Origin: Rhizobiaceae bacterium
GTDB lineage: Bacteria > Pseudomonadota > Alphaproteobacteria > Rhizobiales > Rhizobiaceae
Direction of reading: 5' to 3'
Assembly: GCA_019635795.1 (NCBI GenBank)
Contig: JAHBYV010000013.1
Coordinates: forward strand, 38,617-102,616
DNA: 64,000 nt
Part shown: in pieces, positions 26,354 through 35,850 of the stretch
How positions within the stretch are numbered: position 1 is the first letter of the stretch
Layout of the letters: every line of letters begins with the position of its first letter
The notes under the pieces: generated by a model
The model's input: the letters and a program-made list of their open reading frames with translations, nothing else
Told to the model about the DNA's origin: nothing
Databases searched by the model: none
Translations under genes and position numbers: made by a program

Positions 26354-27534
26354 CGATCGCTGTCGATTTCAAGAACGTTGACATCATATTCGGCGACGAT
26401 CCAAAAGCGGCGCTGGCACTGGCGGAAAAGGGCGCATCGCGGGCCGAAATTCTGGAGCAGACCGGGAATGTGCTGGGCTGTGCAGGGGCCAACCTGACGG
26501 TACATGAGGGCGAAATTTCCGTCCTTATGGGACTTTCCGGTTCTGGCAAGTCCACCTTGCTGCGCGCTGTGAACAGGCTCAATACCGTCACGCGCGGCAA
26601 TATCTTCGTCAAGGATGGTGACCGGACGGTGGACGTCGCAAATTGCGACGATGCCACTTTGCGCAAAATTCGCCAGAAGCAGGTGGCGATGGTTTTCCAG
26701 CAGTTCGGGCTTCTCCCATGGCGCACCGTGGAAGAAAATGTGGGGTTCGGACTGGAGCTGGCCGGGGTGCCGGAAGCGGAACGCAAGGCGCGTGTGCAAA
26801 AGCAGTTGCAGCTTGTCGGCCTGGAGCAATGGGGCCGCAAATATGCGCATGAGCTTTCAGGCGGCATGCAGCAGCGCGTTGGTCTGGCGCGTGCATTTGC
26901 GACCGAAGCTCCAATTCTTTTGATGGACGAGCCATTTTCGGCGCTTGATCCGCTCATTCGTACCAAGCTTCAGGACGAGTTGCTGGAGCTACAGGCGCGG
27001 CTCAAAAAGACCATCGTTTTCGTCAGTCATGATCTGGAAGAGGCCCTTAAGATCGGCAGCCATATCACCATCATGGAAGGTGGGCGGATCGTGCAAACCG
27101 GGACCCCTGAGGACATAGTCCTCAAACCTGCCAACGATTACGTGCGCGATTTCATTGCCAATGTGAACCCGCTTTCTGTGCTGACAGCATGGAACGTCAT
27201 GCGCACCCTGCATGAGCTGGAGTCAGCGGGAAGGGGCGGCTGGATCTGGCTTGATCGGCGTCACACCACGCGTTTCAAACTCGACAAGAGCGGCATGGTG
27301 ACCGCCGCCGAACGCGATGGAAAGCCCGCTCAGTGGATTTCGGTGGATGATGTGGAAACCGTTCCGGATGATGGCAGCCAGGTTTTCTGGGCAACGCCTG
27401 GCACGCCCCTCAAGACAGTGATGCTCGCGATCCATCGCTCGAATACAGCGCCCGTTGCGTTGTTCGATGATGCTTCGCGCTTTGTGGGAGCGATAGGTGT
27501 GCGCGATGTTTTACAGGCGGTGCTGCGGCGATAG
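26350..27534 (+). CDS. choV: Choline ABC transporter, ATP-binding protein ChoV
   Basis: A 394-residue ATPase of the ProV/OpuAA type. Walker A is GLSGSGKST at about 59-67, the Q-loop follows FQQFGLLPW, the signature is LSGGMQQRVGLARA, Walker B is ILLMDEPFSALD, and the H-loop is VSHDLEEA. The C-terminal 120 residues hold degenerate CBS-like repeats (SVDDVETVPDD and APVALFDDASRFVGAIG), which in relatives sense ionic strength or ligand. The start overlaps the choW stop by four bases (ATGA). Confidence 0.94.
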   Translation: MTIAVDFKNVDIIFGDDPKAALALAEKGASRAEILEQTGNVLGCAGANLTVHEGEISVLMGLSGSGKSTLLRAVNRLNTVTRGNIFVKDGDRTVDVANCDDATLRKIRQKQVAMVFQQFGLLPWRTVEENVGFGLELAGVPEAERKARVQKQLQLVGLEQWGRKYAHELSGGMQQRVGLARAFATEAPILLMDEPFSALDPLIRTKLQDELLELQARLKKTIVFVSHDLEEALKIGSHITIMEGGRIVQTGTPEDIVLKPANDYVRDFIANVNPLSVLTAWNVMRTLHELESAGRGGWIWLDRRHTTRFKLDKSGMVTAAERDGKPAQWISVDDVETVPDDGSQVFWATPGTPLKTVMLAIHRSNTAPVALFDDASRFVGAIGVRDVLQAVLRR

Positions 27535-27555
27535 CCGTAGCCTCGGCTGCTATCG
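27529..27555 (+). terminator. Stem-loop overlapping the choV stop codon
   Basis: CGATAGC (27529-27535) pairs with GCTATCG (27549-27555), and an inner AGCC/GGCT helix (27539-27542 with 27545-27548) continues it past a three-base bulge. It includes the TAG stop of choV. No T-run follows, so it may be a Rho-dependent or mRNA-end stem. Confidence 0.5.
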
Positions 27556-27586
27556 GTAACCCGTCCGCACAACCGTCTTGATGTTG

Positions 27587-27614
27587 TGATTCAACTCATT
27601 CGCGAGTTGAATCA
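27587..27614. repeat. Perfect 11-bp inverted repeat between convergent genes
   Basis: TGATTCAACTC (27587-27597) is matched exactly by GAGTTGAATCA (27604-27614) around a six-base loop ATTCGC. It lies 53 bases after choV and 47 before the stop of the facing gene. It may be a bidirectional terminator, although T-runs are missing, or a dispersed palindromic element. Confidence 0.7.
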
Positions 27615-27660
27615 AGTCGCTGTGAAAATGATTCCGTTACTGCGGCTAACTTTCAGAAAA

Positions 27661-29739
27661 TCAACGACCTTCCCGATACCACATCGCTCCGAATGCGAGC
27701 AGCAACAAGGCCAGTCCGAACAAGCCGGCAAACAACGGCACACGCGAAACTGAACGAAGAACGCTATCATCCGTGGTTCGCAGTCCTATCCAGTCCCCGC
27801 CGGCGGTGGTTGCACCTGTGCTCACCGGAACAATGTTTGGCAGATCCATTCCTGAACCTGTAAAGCCGCTGGAGGCGAGGCGCTGCACGCTTCCGCCGCT
27901 GCGCAAGGCTGTGGGCCGCAGCACATCTTCGGTCGAGACGACATCAGCAAACTCTGGCGCGTTGACAGGTCCCACATGGGCCAGGGCGGTCAAATCGGCA
28001 TTTGCCACCTGATAGAGCCCGACCTCTTCAACTGTCTGGCTGGCAGAAAATACTCCCGGTTCGGACGACGCCAGCGGGATCGAAAGACGCTTGCCGGAAG
28101 GCGTGATGACCGTTGCGGCTCCGGGGTCTTCGCTCATGGTTTGGCGATGGATATTCAGCGTCATGCCTCTGGAATCGGCTGTAAGCCGCTCTTCCTCAAG
28201 CTCCGGTTCCTTCATCAGCCAGTGGGCCAAACGGCGATAGAGCGAAACATGCGGCCCGCCTCCTTCAAACCCGCGAGCCCAAAGCCAACCCTGATCGGAT
28301 AGGAACATGCCGACGCGTCCTTCGCCCTTGCGTGACAAAACAAGAAGCGGTTGCTCGTTCGGCCCCTTCATTACGACTTCGCCTTCAGGGCGGTCGATTC
28401 CTATCAGCCGGAACCATCTGCTCCATTTGGGAGGCTCCTGCGCTGAACCTTCCAGCCCGCGGGTGACAGGGTGGCGCTTTCCAAGGTCGGTCAGGCGCGG
28501 ATAAAAACCTTGTTCGATTATCTCTCCAGTTGGCAGTCCGGGCAGCGCCGCCATTAACGGCGTGCTCGCGATGGATGCTTCTCCTGCATATTCCGGTCCG
28601 GCAGCAATCAGCAGCGCACCGCCTTTCTCCACATATTCGGCAATGTAGTCGTAATAGAGGATAGGAAGCACGTCGCGGTGCTGGTAGCGGTCGAAAATAA
28701 TCAGGTCGAAATCGTTGATGCGCTCAACGAACAGTTCGCGCGTGGGAAACGCAATCAGCGACAATTCATTAATCGGGGTACCGTCCTGCTTTTCCGGGGG
28801 GCGCAGAATGGTGAAGTGCACCAGATCGACTGAAGCATCCGATTTGAGCAGATTGCGCCACGTTCGCTCGCCCGCATGAGGTTCACCTGACACAAGCAGC
28901 ACGCGAAGATTTTCGCGGATGCCGTCTATCAGTGCGACGGTCCTGTTGTTGGACGCTGTAAGCTCGCCTTCAACCGGATCAATTGCGAGCTCAACAATAT
29001 TGCGTCCGGCAGTTGGAAGTGTGATCTGGAGCGGCGTTTCACGGCCGATTATCGCTTGTTCCGTGGTGATGCGCTCGCCGTTCACGGATACGCGAACATC
29101 AACCGGCCCGGTGGCACCATTCGTGGCTAGCACGCGATAGGTTAGCTCCAGCGGCTTGCCAACGATGCCGAACCTTGGCGAACGCTCCAGCCTAATGCGG
29201 CGGTCAAACTCGTTTGCCTGTCCGGTAATAAGAGCATGAACTGGCATTCCCAGCGTGGTGTTTGCGGCGGGCACGTCATGGACTTGTCCGTCCGTCACCA
29301 TGATCGCGCCTGCAACGCGCGAGGGCGGTACGTCCTGAAACGCGCTGTCCAATGCACCGAACAAATGCGTTTCAGAGCGCTCATCAGCTGCGCCTGCTTG
29401 CGCTGCTTCAATTGTGCGAACCTCAAACTGGTTGAACCGGGCAAGACGCTCCTGCAATTGCGCGATTGCATCATCGGTTTGCGATTTGCGCTGACCGATG
29501 TCCTGGCTCTGGCTTCGGTCAATGATCAAAGCGACAACGCTTTTTAACGGATCGCGCTGCTCATCCAGCAGAACCGGATTGGCAATAGCTGCTGCAAGTG
29601 CAGCCAGTGCGGCCAGCCGCAGCCACGCGCCACGCTGGCGCAGCCACAAACCGGCAAGCGCCAGGGCAAGCAATGGTGCCAGCACCAGCGCGAGTGTTGG
29701 AAAGGAAATCAGCGGCTCGAAGGTGATGGCCCAGTTCAT
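27661..29739 (-). CDS. Membrane protein of the MoxR/DUF58 operon (glutamine-amidotransferase-like fold)
   Basis: A 692-residue protein. Two hydrophobic N-terminal helices (about residues 10-30 and 36-56), a VWA-like stretch opening with LIIDRSQSQDIGQ, a central part with FDLIIFDRYQHRDVLPILYYDYI and GGALLIAAGPEY, typical of class I amidotransferase-like membrane proteins in these operons, and a C-terminal helix (about 667-687) before a short basic tail. The catalytic Cys of real amidotransferases is not seen. The start at 29739 lies directly on the preceding stop. Likely periplasm-facing; function unknown. Confidence 0.78.
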   Translation of the reverse strand: MNWAITFEPLISFPTLALVLAPLLALALAGLWLRQRGAWLRLAALAALAAAIANPVLLDEQRDPLKSVVALIIDRSQSQDIGQRKSQTDDAIAQLQERLARFNQFEVRTIEAAQAGAADERSETHLFGALDSAFQDVPPSRVAGAIMVTDGQVHDVPAANTTLGMPVHALITGQANEFDRRIRLERSPRFGIVGKPLELTYRVLATNGATGPVDVRVSVNGERITTEQAIIGRETPLQITLPTAGRNIVELAIDPVEGELTASNNRTVALIDGIRENLRVLLVSGEPHAGERTWRNLLKSDASVDLVHFTILRPPEKQDGTPINELSLIAFPTRELFVERINDFDLIIFDRYQHRDVLPILYYDYIAEYVEKGGALLIAAGPEYAGEASIASTPLMAALPGLPTGEIIEQGFYPRLTDLGKRHPVTRGLEGSAQEPPKWSRWFRLIGIDRPEGEVVMKGPNEQPLLVLSRKGEGRVGMFLSDQGWLWARGFEGGGPHVSLYRRLAHWLMKEPELEEERLTADSRGMTLNIHRQTMSEDPGAATVITPSGKRLSIPLASSEPGVFSASQTVEEVGLYQVANADLTALAHVGPVNAPEFADVVSTEDVLRPTALRSGGSVQRLASSGFTGSGMDLPNIVPVSTGATTAGGDWIGLRTTDDSVLRSVSRVPLFAGLFGLALLLLAFGAMWYREGR

Positions 29740-29740
29740 G

Positions 29741-32554
29741 TCATTGTCCCAGCCGTTCGAGCAGTGCAGGGACATGCACCTGATCGGATTTGTAGTTACC
29801 GGTCAGCATGTACATGACTATATTCACGCCGGTTCGGTAGGCGTAGACGCGCTGCATCGGATCGCCGGGAACGGTGGGAAGCAATGGCTCGCCATTGTCA
29901 TCAATCGCCCACGCACCCGCCAGGTCGTTGCCGGTAATCAGAATTGGCGACACCCCGTCGCCGGTACGAACAGGCGCATTGTCCGGGTTGCTGGCGTCCA
30001 GCGAGGCTTCTACCCAAAGCGGGCTGCCGTCATAGCGCCCCGGAAATGACTTCAGGATAAAGAACGCTTTTGAAAGCACATGATCCTCCGGGACCGGCTC
30101 CAGAGGCGGTACGTTCAGATTCTCCAGAATTTCGCGCAATCGGGTAGTCGCGGGGCTGGCAGAACCGTCGAGCGGCGAGAAATACTGGTCGCGTGTATCG
30201 AAAAGCACGGTTCCGCCTTCCCTCATATAGGCGTCGATCCGCGCAATGGCCGCGTCAGATGGCATTGGTGAATTGGGGTCAATCGGCCAGTAGATCAGCG
30301 GATAGAATGCAAGCTCATCGGTGTCGAGATCGATCCCACGCGGCTCGCCCGGCTCCAATGCCGTCTTTTCTGTCAGGAACAGGGAAAGCCCGGTCAAGCC
30401 TGCCTTGCTGATATTGTCGACGGAATCATTGCCCGAAATGACATAAGCGAGATGGGTTTCCGCGACCGCTTCGATAGCCACGTCATCTCCGGCTTTTGCA
30501 TCCTGCGCGCGCGACAAGTCCGGGTGAAGCGCAATCATGCAGGCAATCAGCAAGGCAACCGCGCCGCTTGCAGGTCTTGCAAGCTGCCAGCGCAAACGCC
30601 CAGCCATCCAAAGCATCACAAGGCCGTCGATCAGGAAAAGCAGCAGCGCTGCAATGAGCATCGGTCCCTTCAGGTCGGTGGACTGATCCTGCGCGTAACG
30701 CTCGTTCAGGACAGGTATCGTCAATTGCGGACGCGCTATGGGCAACAGTTTCGCGTCTGCCGCAAAGAGATTGTGCGCGAAGAGCCCTTCTTCCGTTCCG
30801 TACAAGCCCGGCGGGTTGTCTATTGATACCGGAGCGCCCTTTCCACCAGCTTCAAGCGGACGTGCTTCGCCGCTGGGCGGTATAAGCTGGCCGTTTGCGT
30901 CAATCAGCCTGTATGGTGCGAGACGAACAGTCTCAGCCGCGCTTTCGGCGGGCGCGACAGCGCCCTGATTGCGTGATAGCTGAACAATACGCCGCATCAT
31001 TTCCACGAAAGTGCCAGAAATTGGCAAGTTTGACCATGTGGCTTGAGGTGTCACGTGGAAAAGGACAACGATGCCTCTTCCTCGCCGGTCGCCTGTGACC
31101 AACGGCGTTCCGTCGGCCAAAGTGGCCCAGGTGTGATCGATGAGATCGGGGGTCGGTTCGGCCAGAATCTGGCGTGAAACTGTCACCTCTGATGGTGGTG
31201 CCATATCAGCGAATGGGCCGTTTGGCGGAAACTCTGTGACAGGCTGTGGTTCTGTCCACGAAAGCGTTCCGCCAAGTTGACGTTCGCCTTCGCGCAGCGT
31301 CACGGGCAACAGATCGGGATCATTTCCCGCCTGAAGCAGGGTAGAGCTTGCAAATCGCACCAATGTGCCGCCATCGCGCAGCCATTTCAGCAATGCCGGA
31401 CGCGCAGATTCTGGCACGACACCAACGTCAGCCATGACAATAATGGCCGGCTTCTGGTTCAGGACTTCGGCAATAGCCTCGCCGATTTCGGGGCTTTGAG
31501 GCTCAACCAGATCAGCAAAAGGTTCCAGCGCGCGCCGCAGATAGTATGAGGGGGAAAGCAATAGCCGTGCTGCGTCCTGCGGGGATTGCGACAACAGTCC
31601 GACGCGCCGACGCTTGTTGCTATTGTCCAGAACGCGTACCGCGCCGGCATTGTGTTCACCATCCAGCACAATGGATGCGAAATCGTTGCGCAATTCGAAA
31701 GGCACCACTATTTCGCCCGTCGCGGTGGATTGACCAGAGGCGAAAGTGATTGTGGCGTCGCCGATACGCCGCCCCTTATTGTCCAACGCTCCGGCGGTAA
31801 CGGTGCGCGCCGCGACGGTTCCTTCTGGACGGGTAATTTTGATGGAAAAGCGGTCCATCTCATTGTTCGCCGCCGTCATGGCAAGCATTGGCAGCGTTTC
31901 GGGCTCGATCCACATCAGGTTTGCCGGCTCGTTACGCAGCAGTCGCGCAAGGGCTCCGGCGTCATCAGCACCCGCCAGACCATCCGAAAGAAACGCGATG
32001 CTTGCTCCCGGATGCGCAGCCAGTTCGTCACCTACCAGCGCAAATATATCCGTCCGGTGGGAAGGCAATGGTCGCGGCTTCACCGCCGCCAGACGGTCCC
32101 GCGCTTCGCTTGCAGAAAACGGCCCGATCTGCTGATTTGCCCTTTCTGCTGTAAAGCCGAGCAGGATTGGAATTGCATTGGCTTCGGCTTCATTTATCAG
32201 CCGGTTGGCGGTCTCCACACGCGTTGGCCAATCGTTGGCGCTTGACCAGCTATTGTCCATCACAATGGCCAACACCGAACCGTTTGTCGCCAGGCGCTCA
32301 CGGGGGTTCAGGACCGGATCAGCAAGTGCAAAAACGATCAGGGCTGCCAGCGCCAGCCTCAACAATGTGAGCCACCACGGGCTTTTGGCGGGCATTTCTT
32401 CCCGCATTGCCACGCGCGCTAGTATTTTGAGCGGCGGAAATACCTCAAGCAGCGGCTTGGGCGGCGTCAGCCGCAGCAACCACCATATGACAGGCAGAGC
32501 CAGCAAGCCCCAAAGAACGGCAGGCGCACCAAAGGAGAGCGGAAGCCAACTCAT
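29741..32554 (-). CDS. DUF4159 protein with N-terminal BatA-like domain
   Basis: A 937-residue membrane protein. The N-terminus (FGAPAVLWGLLALPVIWWLL, TM1, and a second helix near residue 60) is the BatA-type aerotolerance domain, followed by a VWA-like segment (VLAIVMDNSWSS). Two helices near residues 640-690 precede a C-terminal DUF4159 domain with YPLIYWPIDPNSP and GGTVLFDTRDQ. It starts in a four-base ATGA overlap with the DUF58 gene. In characterised relatives, MoxR, DUF58 and VWA proteins act together in envelope or cofactor assembly; its job here is inferred only. Confidence 0.87.
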   Translation of the reverse strand: MSWLPLSFGAPAVLWGLLALPVIWWLLRLTPPKPLLEVFPPLKILARVAMREEMPAKSPWWLTLLRLALAALIVFALADPVLNPRERLATNGSVLAIVMDNSWSSANDWPTRVETANRLINEAEANAIPILLGFTAERANQQIGPFSASEARDRLAAVKPRPLPSHRTDIFALVGDELAAHPGASIAFLSDGLAGADDAGALARLLRNEPANLMWIEPETLPMLAMTAANNEMDRFSIKITRPEGTVAARTVTAGALDNKGRRIGDATITFASGQSTATGEIVVPFELRNDFASIVLDGEHNAGAVRVLDNSNKRRRVGLLSQSPQDAARLLLSPSYYLRRALEPFADLVEPQSPEIGEAIAEVLNQKPAIIVMADVGVVPESARPALLKWLRDGGTLVRFASSTLLQAGNDPDLLPVTLREGERQLGGTLSWTEPQPVTEFPPNGPFADMAPPSEVTVSRQILAEPTPDLIDHTWATLADGTPLVTGDRRGRGIVVLFHVTPQATWSNLPISGTFVEMMRRIVQLSRNQGAVAPAESAAETVRLAPYRLIDANGQLIPPSGEARPLEAGGKGAPVSIDNPPGLYGTEEGLFAHNLFAADAKLLPIARPQLTIPVLNERYAQDQSTDLKGPMLIAALLLFLIDGLVMLWMAGRLRWQLARPASGAVALLIACMIALHPDLSRAQDAKAGDDVAIEAVAETHLAYVISGNDSVDNISKAGLTGLSLFLTEKTALEPGEPRGIDLDTDELAFYPLIYWPIDPNSPMPSDAAIARIDAYMREGGTVLFDTRDQYFSPLDGSASPATTRLREILENLNVPPLEPVPEDHVLSKAFFILKSFPGRYDGSPLWVEASLDASNPDNAPVRTGDGVSPILITGNDLAGAWAIDDNGEPLLPTVPGDPMQRVYAYRTGVNIVMYMLTGNYKSDQVHVPALLERLGQ

Positions 32555-33459
32555 CGCTTGCCGCCCATCGGGTTTTCAAATGACATCGCCATATGGACGC
32601 GCACCAGCGTGTCGGAAGCCAGCCGGTCGGTGTGATTGACCGTATAGCTCCAGCCGCGCCGCCGCGCCCAGCTTGCCAGTGACTCACGCCGCGCAAGATA
32701 GAGTGCGCGATAATCATTCTGCACCAACTCCGCACGCCCAAAGGTCAGTTTCTGACCGGTTTCGGGATCAAGGAATTCAGTGCGCCCCGCATAAGGAAAG
32801 TTTTCCTCCGCAGGGTCGGCAATTTCAATCAGGTGGGCGCGCACACCGCGCTGTGCCAACGGTTCGAGCCATGCCATCGTTTCGTCAACCGGATCCAGAA
32901 AATCACTGGCCAGCACGATCTCGGAAAAGCGGCGAATGCTTATGAGGTCGGGACGCGTGGGTATGTCCGTCGCGTGAACAAGATGGGAGGCAAGCCGTTC
33001 TGCGCCGTTTCGGGCAATGAACGGGTCCGTGAGACCGGGCCAGGCGATGCGCTCGCCGCTGCGCGACAACAATTCGGCCATTGCCAACGCCAGTACGAGC
33101 GCGCGCGATTCTTTTGAAACGGTTGCAGCGCCCGATTTGTAAAGCATGGAAGGTGAGGAATCCGCCCAAATCCAAACCGTATGCGCAGCTTCCCATTCCT
33201 TATCCCGAACATAAATATGGTCGTCGCGGGCAGAGCGCCGCCAGTCGATCCGCGATTGCGATTCGCCTTCGACATAGTGCCGGAACTGCCAGAAATTCTC
33301 GCCAATTCCGCGCTTGCGGCGACCGTGCCACCCGGCGATTACCGTATTCACGATACGCTGCGCTTCAATCAGCAGGTCAGGCACCAGCGAGGCGCGATGC
33401 CGCCCGCGGGCCAGCGCATCGCGCTTTGCAACCGGGGTCTGGATTTCTCCGATGGGCAT
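32551..33459 (-). CDS. DUF58 domain protein
   Basis: A 302-residue soluble protein. The DUF58 signature VEGESQSRIDWRRSARDDHIYVRDKE (about residues 67-92; key parts SRIDWRRSARDD and YVRDKE) is intact, followed by a VWA-like VWIWADSSPSM with a MIDAS-type DxSxS. DUF58 proteins partner MoxR ATPases as in this operon. It overlaps MoxR by one base and DUF4159 by four, so the three are translationally coupled. Confidence 0.92.
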   Translation of the reverse strand: MPIGEIQTPVAKRDALARGRHRASLVPDLLIEAQRIVNTVIAGWHGRRKRGIGENFWQFRHYVEGESQSRIDWRRSARDDHIYVRDKEWEAAHTVWIWADSSPSMLYKSGAATVSKESRALVLALAMAELLSRSGERIAWPGLTDPFIARNGAERLASHLVHATDIPTRPDLISIRRFSEIVLASDFLDPVDETMAWLEPLAQRGVRAHLIEIADPAEENFPYAGRTEFLDPETGQKLTFGRAELVQNDYRALYLARRESLASWARRRGWSYTVNHTDRLASDTLVRVHMAMSFENPMGGKR

Positions 33460-34463
33460 CAGATGGCCTTCACCAGCCTCGAAATTTCGTCGCGGACGGA
33501 CATGCCTTCAGCGCGGGCTGCAAATGTCAGCGCCATGCGATGCTGCAATACGGGCTCGGCAAGCGCGCGCACGTCATCAATTGAAGGAGCCAGACGCCCA
33601 TCATAAAGAGCGCGGGCGCGGGCGCATAGCGTCAACGCCTGGCTGGCGCGCGGCCCTGGACCCCAGGCGATGTTCTTGTCGGCTTCAGCGCCACCTTGGC
33701 CCGGTCGCGCTGAGCGCACCAGAGACAGGATTGCTTCGACAACGCTTTCTGGCACCGGCATTCGCCGAATGAGAAGCTGTATTTCGCGCAGTCGCTCCGG
33801 CGAAGTCACATTGCTGGCAAAAGAATCACTTACGCCTGTTGTTTCAAGCAAAATGCGGCGTTCGGCATCCAGCTCAGGGTAGGGGACGTCAACCTGCATG
33901 AGGAAGCGGTCAAGTTGCGCTTCTGGCAGCGGGTAGGTGCCTTCCTGCTCCAGCGGGTTCTGGGTCGCCAGCACATGAAACGGACGTGGCAGGTCGTGGC
34001 GCGCGCCTGCAACGGTCACATGATATTCCTGCATGGCCTGCAACAGGGCCGATTGCGTGCGAGGGCTGGCGCGATTGATCTCATCGGCCATCAGCAATTG
34101 AGCAAAGATCGGGCCCGGCACAAAGCGGAAGGACCGACGGCCCGATTCGTCCTGATCCATCACCTCGGAGCCGAGAATATCGGAAGGCATAAGGTCTGGT
34201 GTGAACTGCACACGGCGCGAATCAAGGCCCAGCACCGTCCCTAATGTTTCGACAAGTTTCGTCTTCGCAAGACCCGGCACGCCGACCAGCAAGGTGTGAC
34301 CGCCAGCAAGGATGGCGACGAGAGTGCGCTCCACAACGCTTTCCTGCCCGAAAATCACCTTGCCGACACCTTCGCGAATGCGTGAAATCTCGGTCAGGGC
34401 CTTGTCTGCCTCTGCCACCATTTCGGCATCGCTGATCGGCATTTCCTTCGCGTGGACGCTCAT
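33459..34463 (-). CDS. MoxR family AAA+ ATPase
   Basis: A 334-residue MoxR ATPase, a chaperone-like AAA+ protein that acts with VWA-domain partners. Walker A is GVPGLAKT, Walker B is LLMADEINRASP with the sensor region LLQAMQE, sensor 1 is VLATQNPLEQEGTYPLPEAQLDRF (ATQNPLEQEG), and the C-terminal lid contains GPRASQAL. The ATG at 34463 has AAGAGG upstream. First gene of a four-gene operon, and divergent from the DUF1285 gene across 122 bases. Confidence 0.94.
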   Translation of the reverse strand: MSVHAKEMPISDAEMVAEADKALTEISRIREGVGKVIFGQESVVERTLVAILAGGHTLLVGVPGLAKTKLVETLGTVLGLDSRRVQFTPDLMPSDILGSEVMDQDESGRRSFRFVPGPIFAQLLMADEINRASPRTQSALLQAMQEYHVTVAGARHDLPRPFHVLATQNPLEQEGTYPLPEAQLDRFLMQVDVPYPELDAERRILLETTGVSDSFASNVTSPERLREIQLLIRRMPVPESVVEAILSLVRSARPGQGGAEADKNIAWGPGPRASQALTLCARARALYDGRLAPSIDDVRALAEPVLQHRMALTFAARAEGMSVRDEISRLVKAI

Positions 34464-34497
34464 TTGAACCTCTTGATGCCAACGGTGTTATACTGTC

Positions 34498-34515
34498 CCA
34501 CATTAACCCATGTGG
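34498..34515. promoter_or_regulatory. Inverted repeat in the moxR-DUF1285 divergent promoter region
   Basis: CCACAT (34498-34503) and ATGTGG (34510-34515) form a perfect 6-bp inverted repeat in the 122-base divergent gap, just after a TATACT sequence at 34490-34495 that could be a -10 box for the rightward operon. Possible operator. Confidence 0.35.
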
Positions 34516-34585
34516 ATGGCGCTTGCCTGAGAATATTTCGGCATGTGCGACTGACAATCGGAACAAGAGTGACTATTTCGTGACG

Positions 34586-35215
34586 ATGGACAGCAACAAG
34601 CAACAGCAACCCGATGCATTGACTGCCGCGACAGACAGCAAGGGCCTTGAGGCACTGGTTTCCCGTGCCGCAAGGGCAGGCAAGGGTTTGCCCCCTGTAG
34701 AGCGCTGGAATCCGCCGTTTTGCGGTGATCTCGATATGGAAATACGCCCTGATGGAACATGGTTCTATCTCGGAACGCCCATAGGGCGCCAACCCCTTGT
34801 TCAACTTTTCTCGACCGTGCTCAGGAAAGACGCTGATGGCGACACATATCTGGTTACGCCGGTAGAAAAGGTGCGCATAAGGGTGGTTGACGCGCCCTTC
34901 GTTGCTGTCGAAATGAATGTTGACGGCGCGGGCGAAAAACAGGCAATCACCTTCCGAACCAATGTTGGAGACATTGTTGAGGCAGGTCCGGACCATCCGA
35001 TCCGCTTTGTCGATGAGGCTGAGACGGGCGGGCTCAAGCCATATGTGCATGTGCGCGGGCGTCTTGAGGCGCTTGTCGCTCGTTCCGTCATGTATGAACT
35101 CGTGTCATTTGGTGAGGAGATCGACATGAATGGACAAGCAATGTTTGCGTTGCGCTCGCGTGGCGAGACTTTTCCGATCATGCCTGCTGACCAGCTTCAC
35201 CGGTTGAGCGCCTGA
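34586..35215 (+). CDS. DUF1285 domain protein
   Basis: A 209-residue soluble protein. After a variable N-terminus it has ERWNPPFCGDLDMEIRPDG, read as ERWNPPFCGD and MEIRPDG, then WFYLGTPIGRQPLVQLFSTVLRKD (WFYLGTPIGR) and LVTPVEKVRI, the DUF1285 signature. Structures of relatives show tandem split-barrel-like domains without a known ligand. First gene of DUF1285-Nudix-cca; its stop overlaps the next start by one base. The frame opens at 34523, but 34586 is the better start. Confidence 0.88.
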   Translation: MDSNKQQQPDALTAATDSKGLEALVSRAARAGKGLPPVERWNPPFCGDLDMEIRPDGTWFYLGTPIGRQPLVQLFSTVLRKDADGDTYLVTPVEKVRIRVVDAPFVAVEMNVDGAGEKQAITFRTNVGDIVEAGPDHPIRFVDEAETGGLKPYVHVRGRLEALVARSVMYELVSFGEEIDMNGQAMFALRSRGETFPIMPADQLHRLSA

Positions 35216-35850
35216 TGCGCGACACTATGCACCTGTATTCGATAGACGATTTTCGTCGGCGTGTTGCTGCTGATCAGCTTGAGGTTGACGAGCTTGGATA
35301 TGGCGATCATCGCTGGAATCCGCATCACCCGCGTATTACCGATATGAACCGTCGCAACCTTCGCGATGCCGCTGTTCTGGTGCCCGTTGTGGACAGGCCG
35401 GACGAAGCAACGGTGATTTTGACCAAACGGACACAAGCACTGCGCAACCACTCCGGGCAGGTCGCCTTTCCCGGCGGTCGCATTGATCCTACCGACAAGG
35501 ACGCTGCCGCAGCCGCATTGCGCGAGGCGGATGAGGAAATCGGCCTGCAACCCCATGAGGTCGATGTCGTTGGTCGGTTGCCCGATTATGTGTCGGGAAG
35601 TGGGTACCGTATCGCACCGATCATTGGCATTGTGCGTCCCGGCTTTGATCTCGCAATCAACCCGGACGAGGTCGACACTGTTTTTGAGGTTCCGCTCAGC
35701 TTCCTGATGGACCCTGCCAATCATGGGCGCGGAAGCCGGGAATGGTCTGGGCTGGAATGGGCTTATTTTGAAATGCCCTATAGCGGTCAGCATATCTGGG
35801 GCGTAACGGCGGGAATTATCCGCAGCATGTATGAAAGATATTACGCATGA
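35215..35850 (+). CDS. CoA pyrophosphatase (Nudix hydrolase)
   Basis: A 211-residue Nudix hydrolase of the NudL/YeaB type that cleaves CoA and its derivatives. The family prefix HSGQVAFPGGRIDPTD leads into the Nudix box, in which ALREADEEIGL supplies the REUxEExGU part. The start overlaps the DUF1285 stop by one base and the stop overlaps cca by four, so the three are co-translated. The set is a common rhizobial cluster. Confidence 0.92.
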   Translation: MRDTMHLYSIDDFRRRVAADQLEVDELGYGDHRWNPHHPRITDMNRRNLRDAAVLVPVVDRPDEATVILTKRTQALRNHSGQVAFPGGRIDPTDKDAAAAALREADEEIGLQPHEVDVVGRLPDYVSGSGYRIAPIIGIVRPGFDLAINPDEVDTVFEVPLSFLMDPANHGRGSREWSGLEWAYFEMPYSGQHIWGVTAGIIRSMYERYYA

